A stretch of 64,000 nt of DNA. Origin: Telmatactis stephensoni. Lineage: Eukaryota; Cnidaria; Anthozoa; Actiniaria; Isophelliidae. The DNA is taken from NCBI GenBank assembly GCA_029948255.1, contig JALIZF010001939.1, positions 2,709,001 to 2,773,000 on the forward strand, read 5' to 3'. The position numbers and the translations under genes were made by a program. Shown piece after piece: positions 1 through 11,745 of this stretch; within the stretch, counting starts at the first letter, position 1, and every line of letters starts with the position of its first letter. The notes below the pieces were generated by a model, which was not told the DNA's origin, ran no database searches, and was given only the letters and a program-made list of their open reading frames with translations.

Positions 1-188
1 CAGTTAGACAACAGAAAGCCGCGCGCCCATGGCGTTATAGACGCACGAGAGAAAATATAAAGAACGATTAACAAACGTAAGAGTGGCACGAGGCGTAGCC
101 GAGTGCGACTCTAGTTTGTTAAGAGTTCTTTATATTTTCTCAAGTGCGTCTATAACGCCATGGGCAAGCGGCTTTCTGTTGTCTAATT
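1..188. mobile_element. Inverted-repeat element (MITE-like hairpin)
   Basis: Bases 4-65 pair with about 124-186: AGACAACAGAAAGCCGC is mirrored by GCGGCTTTCTGTTGTCT, and the GGCGTTATAGACGCA block also has its complement. The interior holds no ORF. Confidence 0.7.
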
Positions 189-219
189 GATTTATAACAG
201 AGCCTAGAACGTTAAAAAC

Positions 220-460
220 GGAGCCGTGCAGCCCATGGGGAAATAGTTCATAGATTTTTCAGCCAATCAGCGCGCGCGTTATATGTGTCGCCATCTTAAA
301 AACGAACAATTTGAAAAAGACGATGACGAAGATAGAGCGCGCGCAGTGCAGCCCATGGGCAAATAGTTCATAGCTTTCTGGCCAATCAGAGCGCGCGTAA
401 GATTGTAGCTATGTTATAAAAAACATTGTCTACTTTAAGTAGACAATGTTTTATACCAAT
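220..460. repeat. Short direct repeats plus a 33-bp palindrome
   Basis: GTGCAGCCCATGGG and the following AAATAGTTCATAG occur twice, near 225 and 345, each followed by a CCAATCAG motif. At 420-452, AAAACATTGTCTACTT and its exact reverse complement form a hairpin with a 1-nt centre. Confidence 0.6.
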
Positions 461-1762
461 ACTGATCCAAACAAACACAAGCCACATGGAAAAACGAGTC
501 TGCTTGACCTTTTGGTTAGCGGTATCGATGGCCAATGCCGAGTGTGTTCGTAGACTCCATATTTATTGAAAACTTCTAAGATTTTTTCATCGACAGGAAA
601 TATCTGATGAAATTATAACAACCGCTGTTTAAAAAAGGTAGATATTTCTTAGAATATTTCATATTTTCGTCGTGAAAAATGATTAAAATGAGTCAAGTAA
701 TCTTCGAGCCAATTCCGTATGTATTTCGTTCTCTCTTCGTGAACAACTTCGGCAAATCCGAATTACTTACACACTTACACACTTACACACTTACACACTT
801 ACACACTTACACACTTACACACTTACACACTTACTTACACACACGATGACATAATGGTACTGGCTTGTATACAAGCCAGTAACCACAAAAAGCAATAAAG
901 TTTGGAATGAAAGTATTTGATGGTAAGAAGTACATTTTTTTATTTTTCAATGATTATTAATACAGATTTTTACCCAAAATCTACTGTCTCTGTCGCTATT
1001 TGCCGGTTTGTTTACAGTCCTCATGCCGGCTAATTATAAACACTTTTTGTGATCTTTTGCGACCTTTTTTATTGTAGACTGGTTCCAGAGCTCATATAAA
1101 TTTGACAAATATATCACCGAGATGTCCAAAACTGAGTTAAATAGCTGCTTGAAAATATTTCATGCTTGATTACTGTTTCGTGCAATTTGTCACGTCCTCG
1201 AAAACCGCCCCGTAATCTTTAACAATTATTTTTCCACTAATATTTTTTAAACTTGAAAATAATTAAAATTATATTTTTCTCAGAATCCAGTGGATGTGGA
1301 TATAATAAAACAATTATTCCACGAAATCGAGTCGTACGTACATGAGCTCATAGCCGACGAGGCGCGCAAAATATAAGATAACGACTTTATTTAATGTGGG
1401 TAACACTTGACAGTAATTTTGGTAACTGATAAACCCGGCCCGTGGCCCTAATTGTAAACTACCGTAGATATTTGTGACGTACAGGAGTAAATCGAGGAAG
1501 CAAGCTCAAGCAGAATACACCCAAAAGACCTTATATCTGATAAAACCTTATTTTATTAGACCAAGTGATGTGCGCAAACAGATGTTGTGTTTACAACGAT
1601 TCTTTGTAATCTCATCTTAGCTTGCCAAAAGTGAGTATTTTTGAACGTAGAATCAACTCATTTCGGACTACTTCTACTAGTATCATCAAAAGTATAGTTT
1701 TAACTTATCGAAAGCGACCTCGATCTCCTAAAGAAGCCTACCAGAGTTGACCTACGATATAC
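461..1762. other. Intronic or unassigned DNA with an 8-bp microsatellite
   Basis: No exon recognised. (TTACACAC)n occupies about 765-845. From about 1430 rightward the sequence is homologous to about 12250 onward (the cadherin cassette duplication). Nothing else is supportable. Confidence 0.5.
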
Positions 1763-1841
1763 CTTGATATATTTGGTACTCGATTGGATTATTCACCCCT
1801 GTATCACCATCTCTTGCAACGACTGTTAGCACTGATGATGT
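1763..1841 (-). CDS. Cadherin exon, downstream copy of duplicated cassette (3 of 3)
   Basis: 79 nt, TSSVLTVVARDGDTGVNNPI plus EYQIYQ, ending in phase 1 at CAAG|GTATAT. It is the paralogue of 12542-12620. No following cadherin exon could be found in 1-1762, so the gene presumably continues beyond the window. Confidence 0.86.
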
Positions 1842-3582
1842 CTGATGGAACAACATTGACAAATTTCACAAATGTGTCTGCAGTTTTCACTGCGATGCAA
1901 GCATAAGCGTAAAACACAAAAATTCCTTGTTCTTGTGCTCAATGAAAACAGAGCATTATGCTGCTTGCACTTGTGCCAGCGTCGCTGGTAAAAAAGTAGG
2001 CGTTATTGCTCAAGATATATCTTGTACGAAAGAGGAAGCAAGCAGGTATGCAAGCTCATAAACAAAGCAAACGTTAACAAAGCAAGCAAACAATCAAATA
2101 CAAAAACAAACAGAAATAGAAAAAAAAAACAGTGAAAACCAGGCTTCATTAATTGCTCAAATTAAACTCAAGCGAACGAACGAGCGAGCGAACGAGCAAA
2201 AAAGCGTGCAAGCTAACAAGCAAACAAACAAACTTTAACAAACCAAACAACAATCAAATACAAAAGCAGACAAAAAACAAACAGTAACACTTTTTTAAAA
2301 ACACGAAAGCCTGTATTACCAATGGGATATTTTCATCGATCTCTGTAATATAAATAGATTGTTCAAACTTGGGTGGCATATCGCTTATGTCTGTTACATC
2401 AATAACTACTGTAGTTTCACTCTTTTGTTTTGGTATTCCGCTATCCTGTTGAAAGAAGAAGACGAAGAAGAAGAACAAGAAGAAGAAGAATTAGAATTAG
2501 AAGAAGAAGAAGAAAAAAAAAAACAAATTCGCATACATGGCTTTAGTCTACGTGGCCGGCTCTTGAAGGAGGGGGAGGGGGAGGGGAGGACGAAGGAGGG
2601 GAAAAAGGGAGGGGAAGAGCTCCCCTCTCCTCCCCAGTACCCCCTCCCCTCCCCCTCCCTTGAATGTCACGCAGGCTAACATGACTTAAACAGGCAAACT
2701 CTGAACATGTGCATATGATAACATTGTCTTTCTTTTGTTGAATCTAAAATAGGCCATATGCACTAACAGGTCACGTGACCCTATCTCCCCTAAATCAAGC
2801 GGCACCGTCAAAATGAACGTCAGAAATAAAAAGAGCACCTCGATATTAGTAAAATTTCAAATTTTCAGCTCATAAGATGTAATACAGGAGAAATGACAGT
2901 AAATTTAAGATTGGATATTTTCTTAAGATTCGTTTGGAAAAACGCGTTGGATGGCAAGCTTGTGTCATCCATCACGCTTTTCCGAACCATTAATCTTGAG
3001 AAAATGTATACATATGTCTTAAATTAGCTGTCATTTTTTCTCCTATTCATCTTATAAATACTTTGCACTTTTACTAATATCGAGGTGCTGTTTCATTTTG
3101 TGGAGTTCATTTTGATGATGATGCTTGATTTAAGGGAGATAGGGTCACATGACCTTTTAGTGCATATGGCCTATTCGTTCACAACAACGATATTCCGAAC
3201 TTGGCATAAGACTGCAAGCTGAAAATTGAGGAATGTAACTTACCTCTGCAATAACACTTAGAACGTATCTCGACGTTTTCTCGAAGTCCAAAGATGACGT
3301 CAATTTAATTTCTCCATTTAAGTTACCAATGGAGAATTTATCAGTCTGTTAAAGTGAAAAAAAAGAAAGTTGGTAATTTGTACGAGTTTTAATTTAAATA
3401 ATTGCTTGATAGAATTTGAACTTTCCCGATTCTTTATCTATTTCTTATTATTACTATTTTAATTATTGTTAATTTTTTTGGTTATTATTTATATATATAC
3501 TTATTTATATATTTATTCATTCATTCATTTATTCATTCATTCATTCATTCACTCATTTATTTATTTATTTATTTATTTATTT

Positions 3583-3614
<32 letters not shown>

Positions 3615-3616
3615 TT

Positions 3617-3687
<71 letters not shown>

Positions 3688-6600
3688 TTATAATTAGCGC
3701 TACGTTGCGCTAAGTGTGAAACAAGACGCCGTAAACAGCCTGTGACCGAAGAGGACTAAGGCGAGTAATCACTAAAGCGCCTCTTAGAGCGTGTCTACTG
3801 TTAAAAACTTCATAAGACTAAAGCTTGCATCATTTTAAGTCAAATATATATCTTTTGCAATCAAACAAATGAAAAAAGGCTGAACTATGCTATGCGCAGT
3901 AGAGATGCGTACTGCAAAACTACGGAATTACCTTATTTGCAAAAGCTGTTCCTGTATTTTGCGCAGTGATGCTGTAAGTTATCTAAGTATATGATAAAAC
4001 TATGTTAGTAATATCAGAACGTTGGTTAACAAATACAGAAAAACATTTCCAAATATGACCTTAATGCCTAATTATGGAACAATTATGAATCAAAAATTTA
4101 GTTTCCAAATATGGGAGTTTATGACCAAATATGGATCCCAATTATTATTCAAGTATTTCATTTCCAAACATGGGGTTTATGACCAAATATGGAAAGCAAT
4201 CAAAAAATGTTATAAAACAGAAATTCATCTGCCAATTGACGGCTAGACTTAATTAGTAAATGCAATGGAAATAAATAATATTGAATTTTGTGACCTAAAA
4301 AAGAATGCAAATTCCAAATACGGACTGCCATTTCCAAACATGGAGTTTGATTTCCATATAAGGAAGTAGATGACCAAATATGGTAGTATACTAACTCTGC
4401 CATTGTCTCCACTGTCCTTATCTGTTGCTGTTATATTTATGACAGCAGTTCCTGCAGTTACGTTTTCAGATATCGTCTTAGAATAAGAAAGCGCTGAAAA
4501 AATAGGGTTATTATCGTTGATGTCCCTCAATTGTACGTTGATCGTTGCTATGGTTTCCTTGTAATCAATTCCTCCACCATCCTCAGCGTGCAGTACAAAT
4601 GTATAAAATGTCTGGGTTTCGTAGTCTAGTGTTTTAGCTGTAGTGATATTCCCGGTATTTACACCAACTTGAAAACTAGGAAAAGAAGAGAAAGAACAAT
4701 GATTATTAAACTGAATTGGAGTAGTAGGAAAGTAAGAGTTCTACATCCGGTGCGCGCCCGTGCGCGCGGTGCAGGGGAAGTCACGCCCCTAATAGAGAGG
4801 AGGTCACGTGCCGGTGCTGCAAGGGGAGTCACACAACAGCGACCAGGGAGTCATGCGCCGGCGATCTGCTTGCAGGATTGAAAACTCCATGGCGCAGCAA
4901 CCAAACAAATATTTCGGAGCAGAAAAACAAATGGAATTCTTTTCGGTGCGTCTGAGTAAGCTTCCATCACTCGTGCGACTGAGGAACAAAATAGAATACT
5001 GAGAACTCCGTTGCGCAGCAACCGAACGACGTTTTCGGAATTTCAAACAAAAGAACGAGTTGGTAGTGGCACGTACCACGCTTAAGGATCTATTGTGTTC
5101 GATTCAACCACCTGCAAAAACAATATGGTTGACTATCATGTTGAAAGAAATTCTTGGTTTGATTTGAAAAATTTGGAACGTTATAAAATCTTCAAAATAC
5201 CAAAAAACAAATTCTTGAAATACTAGAGTTTGCACACTAAAAACGATACATTTTAAAAATACTTGAGAATTAAAGACACCACCGAATGCGCGCCTTTGAA
5301 ACACAGTGTTTTGAAAGAAACATAATTACCGAACAAAATGCCCGCGAGGGATGTGTGTGCCTTTGAAACACAGTGTTTTGATTAACATAAATACCAAACA
5401 AAATGCACCAGGCCACGAAGAGTCGTCATCCCCTTTCCTCCCTTCCCCCCACCCCAACCCTTCCGGGGGAGGGGGGGGGAGGGGTCGACACGCACGAAGC
5501 CGTCCGAAGGGGAACCTCTCGTCTTGGGATCCAACACTCTCCCACGAACGTAATACTGGGAAAAAACTCCGTTGCGCAGCAACCGTTCGAGCTGGTCCAC
5601 AGGGATCCCAAACAAGATCAAATTTAATTTTATTAAGTACAACAAATACTGTCTTCAGTTCCCTCTAGCTTTATTTATTCATTTTTATTTTTTTCTCGAA
5701 AAAGATAGTCTCTCCAGCCGGATTCGAACCGACGGCCTCAGGAACTACAGTCCCGCGCTCTAACCAACTGAGCTATGAAGAGAGTACGTGAAAGGAATAG
5801 TATATTTTGACCATTTATTCTCAACCTTAACAAAATTTAGAACCACTACAGGGATCCCATCTAGTCTAGAATCTTGTCTACTGTAAATTCTAGTCTAGAT
5901 TCTAGTCTACCGTAATTCCTGGCCATGTTCTAGATTCTACTAGACACTAGACTCTAACTAGATACTAGACTCTAGATTCTACTAGATACTAGATACTAGC
6001 TAGATTCTAGTATTCTAGCTAGTGTAGATTCTAGTATTCTAGTCTAGATACTAGTGTAGATTCTAGTATTCTAGCAAGATTCTAGTTAGATTCTAGTATT
6101 CTAGCTAGATCTAGTTAGATTCTAGTATTGTAGAGTGATTTTCACCGGACTGTGAAATAGTTACTAAGCAAATAGACACTAATAGACTCTGCACCCATTG
6201 TTTTCTTTTGTTGCAATACAACTATTAGACACTATTAAACACTGACTATTGGTAATTGCTTCACAGTCCGATGAAAATCACTCTAGTCTAGATTCTAGCT
6301 AGATTCTAGTATTCTAGCTGGATTCTAGTCTACTGTAGATTCTAGTTAGATACTATCAGGCTATTGATAGCTATCAGGCTATTGATAGCTGCTATCGATA
6401 GCTATCAATACTATCAGGCTATTGATAGCTATCAGGCTATTGATAGCTGCTATCGATAGCTATCAATACTATCAGGCTATTGATAGCTGCTATTGATAGC
6501 TATTAGGCTATTGATAGCTGCTATCGATAGAGTGATGGCACTTAATCCGTGAAACAAAATCTAATAGTCAGTGTCTAATAGTCTAATCAAAACAAAAGAA

Positions 6601-9600
6601 ACAATAGAAAAAGTGTCTACTGTTTTATTGATAGCTAGAGTGATGGCACTTAATCCGTGAAATAGGTATTAGTCAAACAGACATTAGTAGACACTTTTTC
6701 TATTGTTTTCTTTTGCTTTGATTAGACTATTAGACACTGACTATTAGATTTTGTTTCACGGATTAAGTGCCATCACTCTATCGATAGCAGCTATCAATAG
6801 CCTAATAGCTATCAATAGCAGCTATCAATAGCCTGATAGTATTGATAGCTATCGATAGCAGCTATCAATAGCCTGATAGCTATCAATAGCCTGATAGTAT
6901 TGATAGCTATCGATAGCAGCTATCAATAGCCTGATAGTATTGATAGCTATCGATAGCAGCTATCAATAGCCTGATAGCTATCAATAGCCTGATAGTATCT
7001 AACTAGAATCTACAGTAAACTAGAATCCAGCTAGAATACTAGAATCTAGCTAGAATCTAGACTACAATACTAGAATCTAACTAGATCTAGCTAGAATACT
7101 AGAATCTAACTAGAATCTTGCTAGAATACTAGAATCTACACTAGTATCTAGACTATAATACTAGAATCTACACTAGCTAGAATACTAGAATCTAGCTAGA
7201 ATCTAGTATCTAGTAGAATCTAGTATCTAGTAGAATCTAGAGTCTAGTATCTAGCTAAAGTCTAGTGTCTAGTAGAATCTAGAACATGGCCAGGAATTAC
7301 GGTAGACTAGAATCTAGACTAGAATTTACAGTAGACAAGATTCTAGACTAGATGGGATCCCTGTAGTGGTTCTAAATTTTGTTAAGGTTGAGAATAAATG
7401 GTCAAAATATACTATTCCTTTCACGTACTCTCTTCATAGCTCAGTTGGTTAGAGCGCGGGACTGTAGTTCCTGAGGCCGTCGGTTCGAATCCGGCTGGAG
7501 AGACTATCTTTTTCGAGAAAAAAATAAAAATGAATAAATAAAGCTAGAGGGAACTGAAGACAGTATTTGTTGTACTTAATAAAATTAAATTTGATCTTGT
7601 TTGGGATCCCTGTGGACCAGCTCGAACGGTTGCTGCGCAACGGAGTTTTTTTCCCAGTATTACGTTCGTGGGAGAATGTTGGATCCCAAGACGAGAGGTT
7701 CCCCTTCGGACGGCTTCGCCGTCCGTGTGTGTCGACCCCTCCCCCCCCCTCCCCCGGAAGGGTTGGGGTGGGGGGAAGGGAGGAAAGGGGATGACGACTC
7801 TTCGTGGCCTGGTGCATTTTGTTTGGTATTTATGTTAATCAAAACACTGTGTTTCAAAGGCACACACATCCCTCGCGGGCATTTTGTTCGGTAATTATGT
7901 TTCTTTCAAAACACTGTGTTTCAAAGGCGCGCATTCGGTGGTGTCTTTAATTCTCAAGTATTTTTAAAATGTATCGTTTTTAGTGTGCAAACTCTAGTAT
8001 TTCAAGAATTTGTTTTTTGGTATTTTGAAGATTTTATAACGTTCCAAATTTTTCAAATCAAACCAAGAATTTCTTTCAACATGATAGTCAACCATATTGT
8101 TTTTGCAGATGGTTGAATCAAACACAATAGACCCTTAAGCGTGGCATGGCGCACGTGTCACTACCAACTCGTTCTTTTGTTTGAAATTCCGAAAACGTTG
8201 TTCGGTTGCTGCGCAACGGAGTTCTTAGTATTCTATTTTGTTCCTCGGTCGCACGAGTGATGGAAGCTTACTCAGACGCACCGGCGCGTGACCTCCTCTC
8301 TATCGGGGCGTGACCTGCACCGGCGGTACCGGCGCGCACCGGATGTAGAACTCTTACTTTCCTACTACTAATTGGCCTTACGGAAAGAAGAGAAAGAACA
8401 ATGTAGAATCTAGCGTTACTGGTCAGCGGAAATTGCCGCCAAATTTAATCTTCATAATTCATGTTAATGTATTCGTGTATAAGTCTCCGTTGCGAAAACG
8501 TTCAAGCTGATGAGGAGAGAATACCATGAGGTATTTCAATCATTCTTTTGACATTGAATGCCATTTTAATTAATGTAAATTGTTTTTATTAATAGGGCAC
8601 GCTTTAATTGGAGCCCAGCTCTGTTGCGTGTCCCTCACCATTATTTATTTTATATTTTTATTTATTATTTTATTTTTATTTGTTGTTTTAATTGGTGAAA
8701 GTTTAGTAAAAAATAAATTAAAAAAAAGACATTAATCGAACTTCAAGTTGTAAATTATTGTGTTTAACTTTATTTAGAACCGCCACGATAATCGTCACCA
8801 ATGTATTCAACAGTTTATCGCCGATATAGTTCAAGAACGAGAACCCAGTAAAGTTACTTCAGTTACGAGGCGTATTTCTCTAGTATTCAATCCCTTTATG
8901 TAGATCGTTTCTACAAACAATGAATATCAAACTGAATGGGCCCTAGGGTGACATGGTAAAAAAACCGCCATGTTGAATATAAAGAATGTAAGCCGCCTCC
9001 AAAACAAAAGAACCTCAGTAAGTCAATCTTCACTTTCTATGTTTTAGATATCCAAGAGAGTATTTTGATGTCAGGTTTGGTGGTCAATTTTGTACCACGT
9101 GACCGATAGATGGAGATGGTCTTATTAACTATTTTCATGACAATCATATGGTTAATTATTATTGTTTAAAGTTTATTTTTCTATACGTACAATGCAGCAT
9201 CGTCGCCTTTAAGTTCGTAAGTTACTTTACCAAATGTACCAAGATCGGCATCAGTTGCCTAAAGAAAAATGAATGACATAATTTGATTACACAACAGACT
9301 GGAGTAACGAATATACATCACTGCAGCACATTAGAGCAGATTTCGTATGACTGTAAAACGGACCGCACTTTAACTTTAAATTTGCAGCTGCAGTCACCAT
9401 GTGTGTATAAAATCATTTGAAATTCCTGATGTGATCGTGTCGTGTTATGACTATGCCTTTTTTACAATCTACGAGAACTGCTCTTTTACAATAACGATTT
9501 CACTAATTTCATGTAGTGAGATGTCACTGGCCAAGGAAAACTATCTATTTACGGTGCGCAAGTTTCATTTATCCTATTTTGTAAAAAATATTGCAATACA

Positions 9601-11713
9601 CATATTGATTACCATAACTGATTTAATACATTTTCAAACGTTCAAACTGCTCCTTGCATTTCGTTATACACAAAAAAGAAGTCATGTTTATAATTATCAG
9701 AAAAGCTTTTTCACAGCTAAGTCAGGAATGGAATTCTATGGCGTTCGACGGCGAGTTCACTTACCGTAATGACAGCTATTGAGTTTCCTGGAAGGATCTC
9801 CTCATTAAAGGTATAATTGTAGGTAGATTGTAGGAACTTGGGTGTGTTATCGTTAGTATTGATAAGCTGTACATAAACTGTAGCATTGTCACTGTACTTC
9901 TCTGCTGTACCTGTCTCAGTGACTACAATCTGAAAAACGTTGAAAAACAGTTGATATCATTCTCGTTCCTCGAGAATGAGTTGATATTTACAAGTGAATA
10001 TGTTACTGTAAACATGCATTTGGTAACTTTAGAAAAAGCGCGGGAAAATCGTGTAACATTTCAACGCGTCCGTCCGCTTTTGGCGGGTAAATATTGAGAA
10101 AGTAACCGAGTTATCAGATCATTGACACTTGGTTATTAACATCAATACTAATCGAGTTCCTCAAAACGGTGTCAAACAAACAAACAAACAACAAACAAAA
10201 TGCGAAAAACTGAACCAAAAAAAGGGAAAACGCGGAAATTGTCATCCAAATGGCGCTCAATCTCTCGAAACAGTCTCTAGCATCTGTAAGGTATTTCCGT
10301 CAAATTTGTTTGGAATAAGTTCTTTCTACGAAAACACTTATTGACACTAATAGAACCTCCATCAAACAAACCGAAGATTTCAAGTCAAAATCGTGGAGCA
10401 GGTAAAAAGTAAATGAAAACTCCAAGAGTGATAAAATAGGTGTGCATCCATAGGCTAATATCGTTTACCACAAATGTATAGTTGATTTGATTCTCATAGT
10501 CTAGTGTACTGTTGATTGTAAGCAGTCCACTCTCTGCATTGATACTAAACTTGCTGCTATCTCTTCCTGTTAAGTGGAAAGTGTGGCGGCGATAGTCGGG
10601 CTGAAGGCAAACAAAGCACATAATTATATATATCTACTCCACAATGCAATGTTTTCTGCAATTTATCTTGCAATGGCGTTGTGAAACACGTCACATGAAC
10701 CATTGCAGCGTGTAACATACCCTGCATCAATAAAGATCATTGCGAGAAAACATTTGCAGCAACGTTTTGCGCAGCGTTGTGTCGTGTAACAGCCCTGCAA
10801 TGGTTCGTGCAACTTTCCTTGTAACGCCATTGCGAGAAAAGTTGCAGGTGCAGCAGCGCCTTAATGCAGCATAGCAATAAGCACAAAAAAGGAAACAAAT
10901 GATTATTGCTTCAAAAAACGCGCTCCAGTTCTCTCAACATCGTGGCGCGCGCACAAGCATTCAACCGACCAGTGAAAGAAAACAAAAATAAACAATAGAA
11001 TAGAAAGTAATTATAGCGCAAAATCATAATAAACAACAACAACAACAGCAACAACAGCAACAACAACAACAACAGCAGCAACAACAACAGCAACAAAAAC
11101 AACAATATCAACAACGTAAATTGATTACATACATTTTTATCAGCATCTGTGACGACCAGCTGATTGGTAATAATTCGTCCAAATTTCGCCAAGTCTTCAC
11201 GAACTTCAAACGAATAGCTATCCTTAGAAAGAACTGGTGGGTTGTCATTCTTATCGATGACAGTAATTAATACTTTAACTGTAGTATTAGAGCTTGGATC
11301 AGGGACTTCTGATGCCTAAAAATATGTGGAAAGCAAGACGATTAAAAACAAGACTATTTCCTTGCAGATCGAGTGTGTCACAGTTCTCGGTTAGATAGGT
11401 TTTTCTCATTGATAATTGTTGGCCCAGCTTTATTGGCAGTTGTTGATTGGCTATTACAGCAGACCAAGCATCGTTGTATTGCACTTTGGTGAAAACAGAA
11501 CAAAAAAAATGTTGGACGTTGTTTGCTCACAGTAGTTTTCAAACGCATCCAAAAATGTTGTTGGTCAACTTGGGCTTGCGGCTTAATGATGATGGTGATG
11601 AAAATTAATGATGACCATAGTCAACATAATACACCGTGTACACCGCCCGGTTGGCTCAGTTGGATGAGCGCCGGTTCGATTGCACGACCGGACCAACACT
11701 CAGGGTCTTTAAA

Positions 11714-11745
<32 letters not shown>

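Larger units (their letters stand above)
5866..7335. repeat. Subrepeat core of the palindrome
   Basis: Runs of CTAGATTCTAGTATTCTAG-like units at about 5866-6130 and 6286-6355, mirrored at about 6996-7335. TATCAGGCTATTGATAGC-like units lie at about 6353-6530, mirrored at about 6780-6993. Confidence 0.85.
4713..8372. mobile_element. 3.7-kb palindromic fold-back element carrying two tRNA-Tyr genes
   Basis: A very long inverted repeat in the intron between cadherin exons 14 and 15. Left arm about 4713-6621, right arm about 6684-8372, with a spacer of about 60 bp. Arms are near-identical over long stretches: TGTGTGCCTTTGAAACACAG with its complement, the tRNA, and CTAGATTCTAG-type and TATCAGGCTATTGATAGC-type subrepeats. 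The left arm has extra sequence at about 4770-4970 and a 151-bp MITE. It is flanked by a 20-bp direct repeat (4682-4701 and 8384-8403). Long subrepeat-filled inverted arms are typical of Foldback-class elements. No transposase is visible. The 'ORFs' in it are shadows. Confidence 0.85.

Noticed and set aside
771..845. Regularly spaced short repeats considered as a CRISPR-like array
   Set aside because: Simple 8-bp tandem microsatellite without spacers, in a eukaryotic sequence.
3466..3693. 75-codon Leu/Ile/Phe ORF
   Set aside because: Produced by the TTTA microsatellite.
3930..3975. Minus-strand segment resembling AQNTGTAF between acceptor and donor, considered as a hidden cadherin micro-exon
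   Set aside because: Its 40-nt length breaks the frame between the flanking exons.
7449..7817. 122-codon ORF ending SSRIRTDGLRNYSPAL
   Set aside because: Its end is the reverse complement of the tRNA-Tyr gene and the rest is palindrome arm, so it is not a protein gene.
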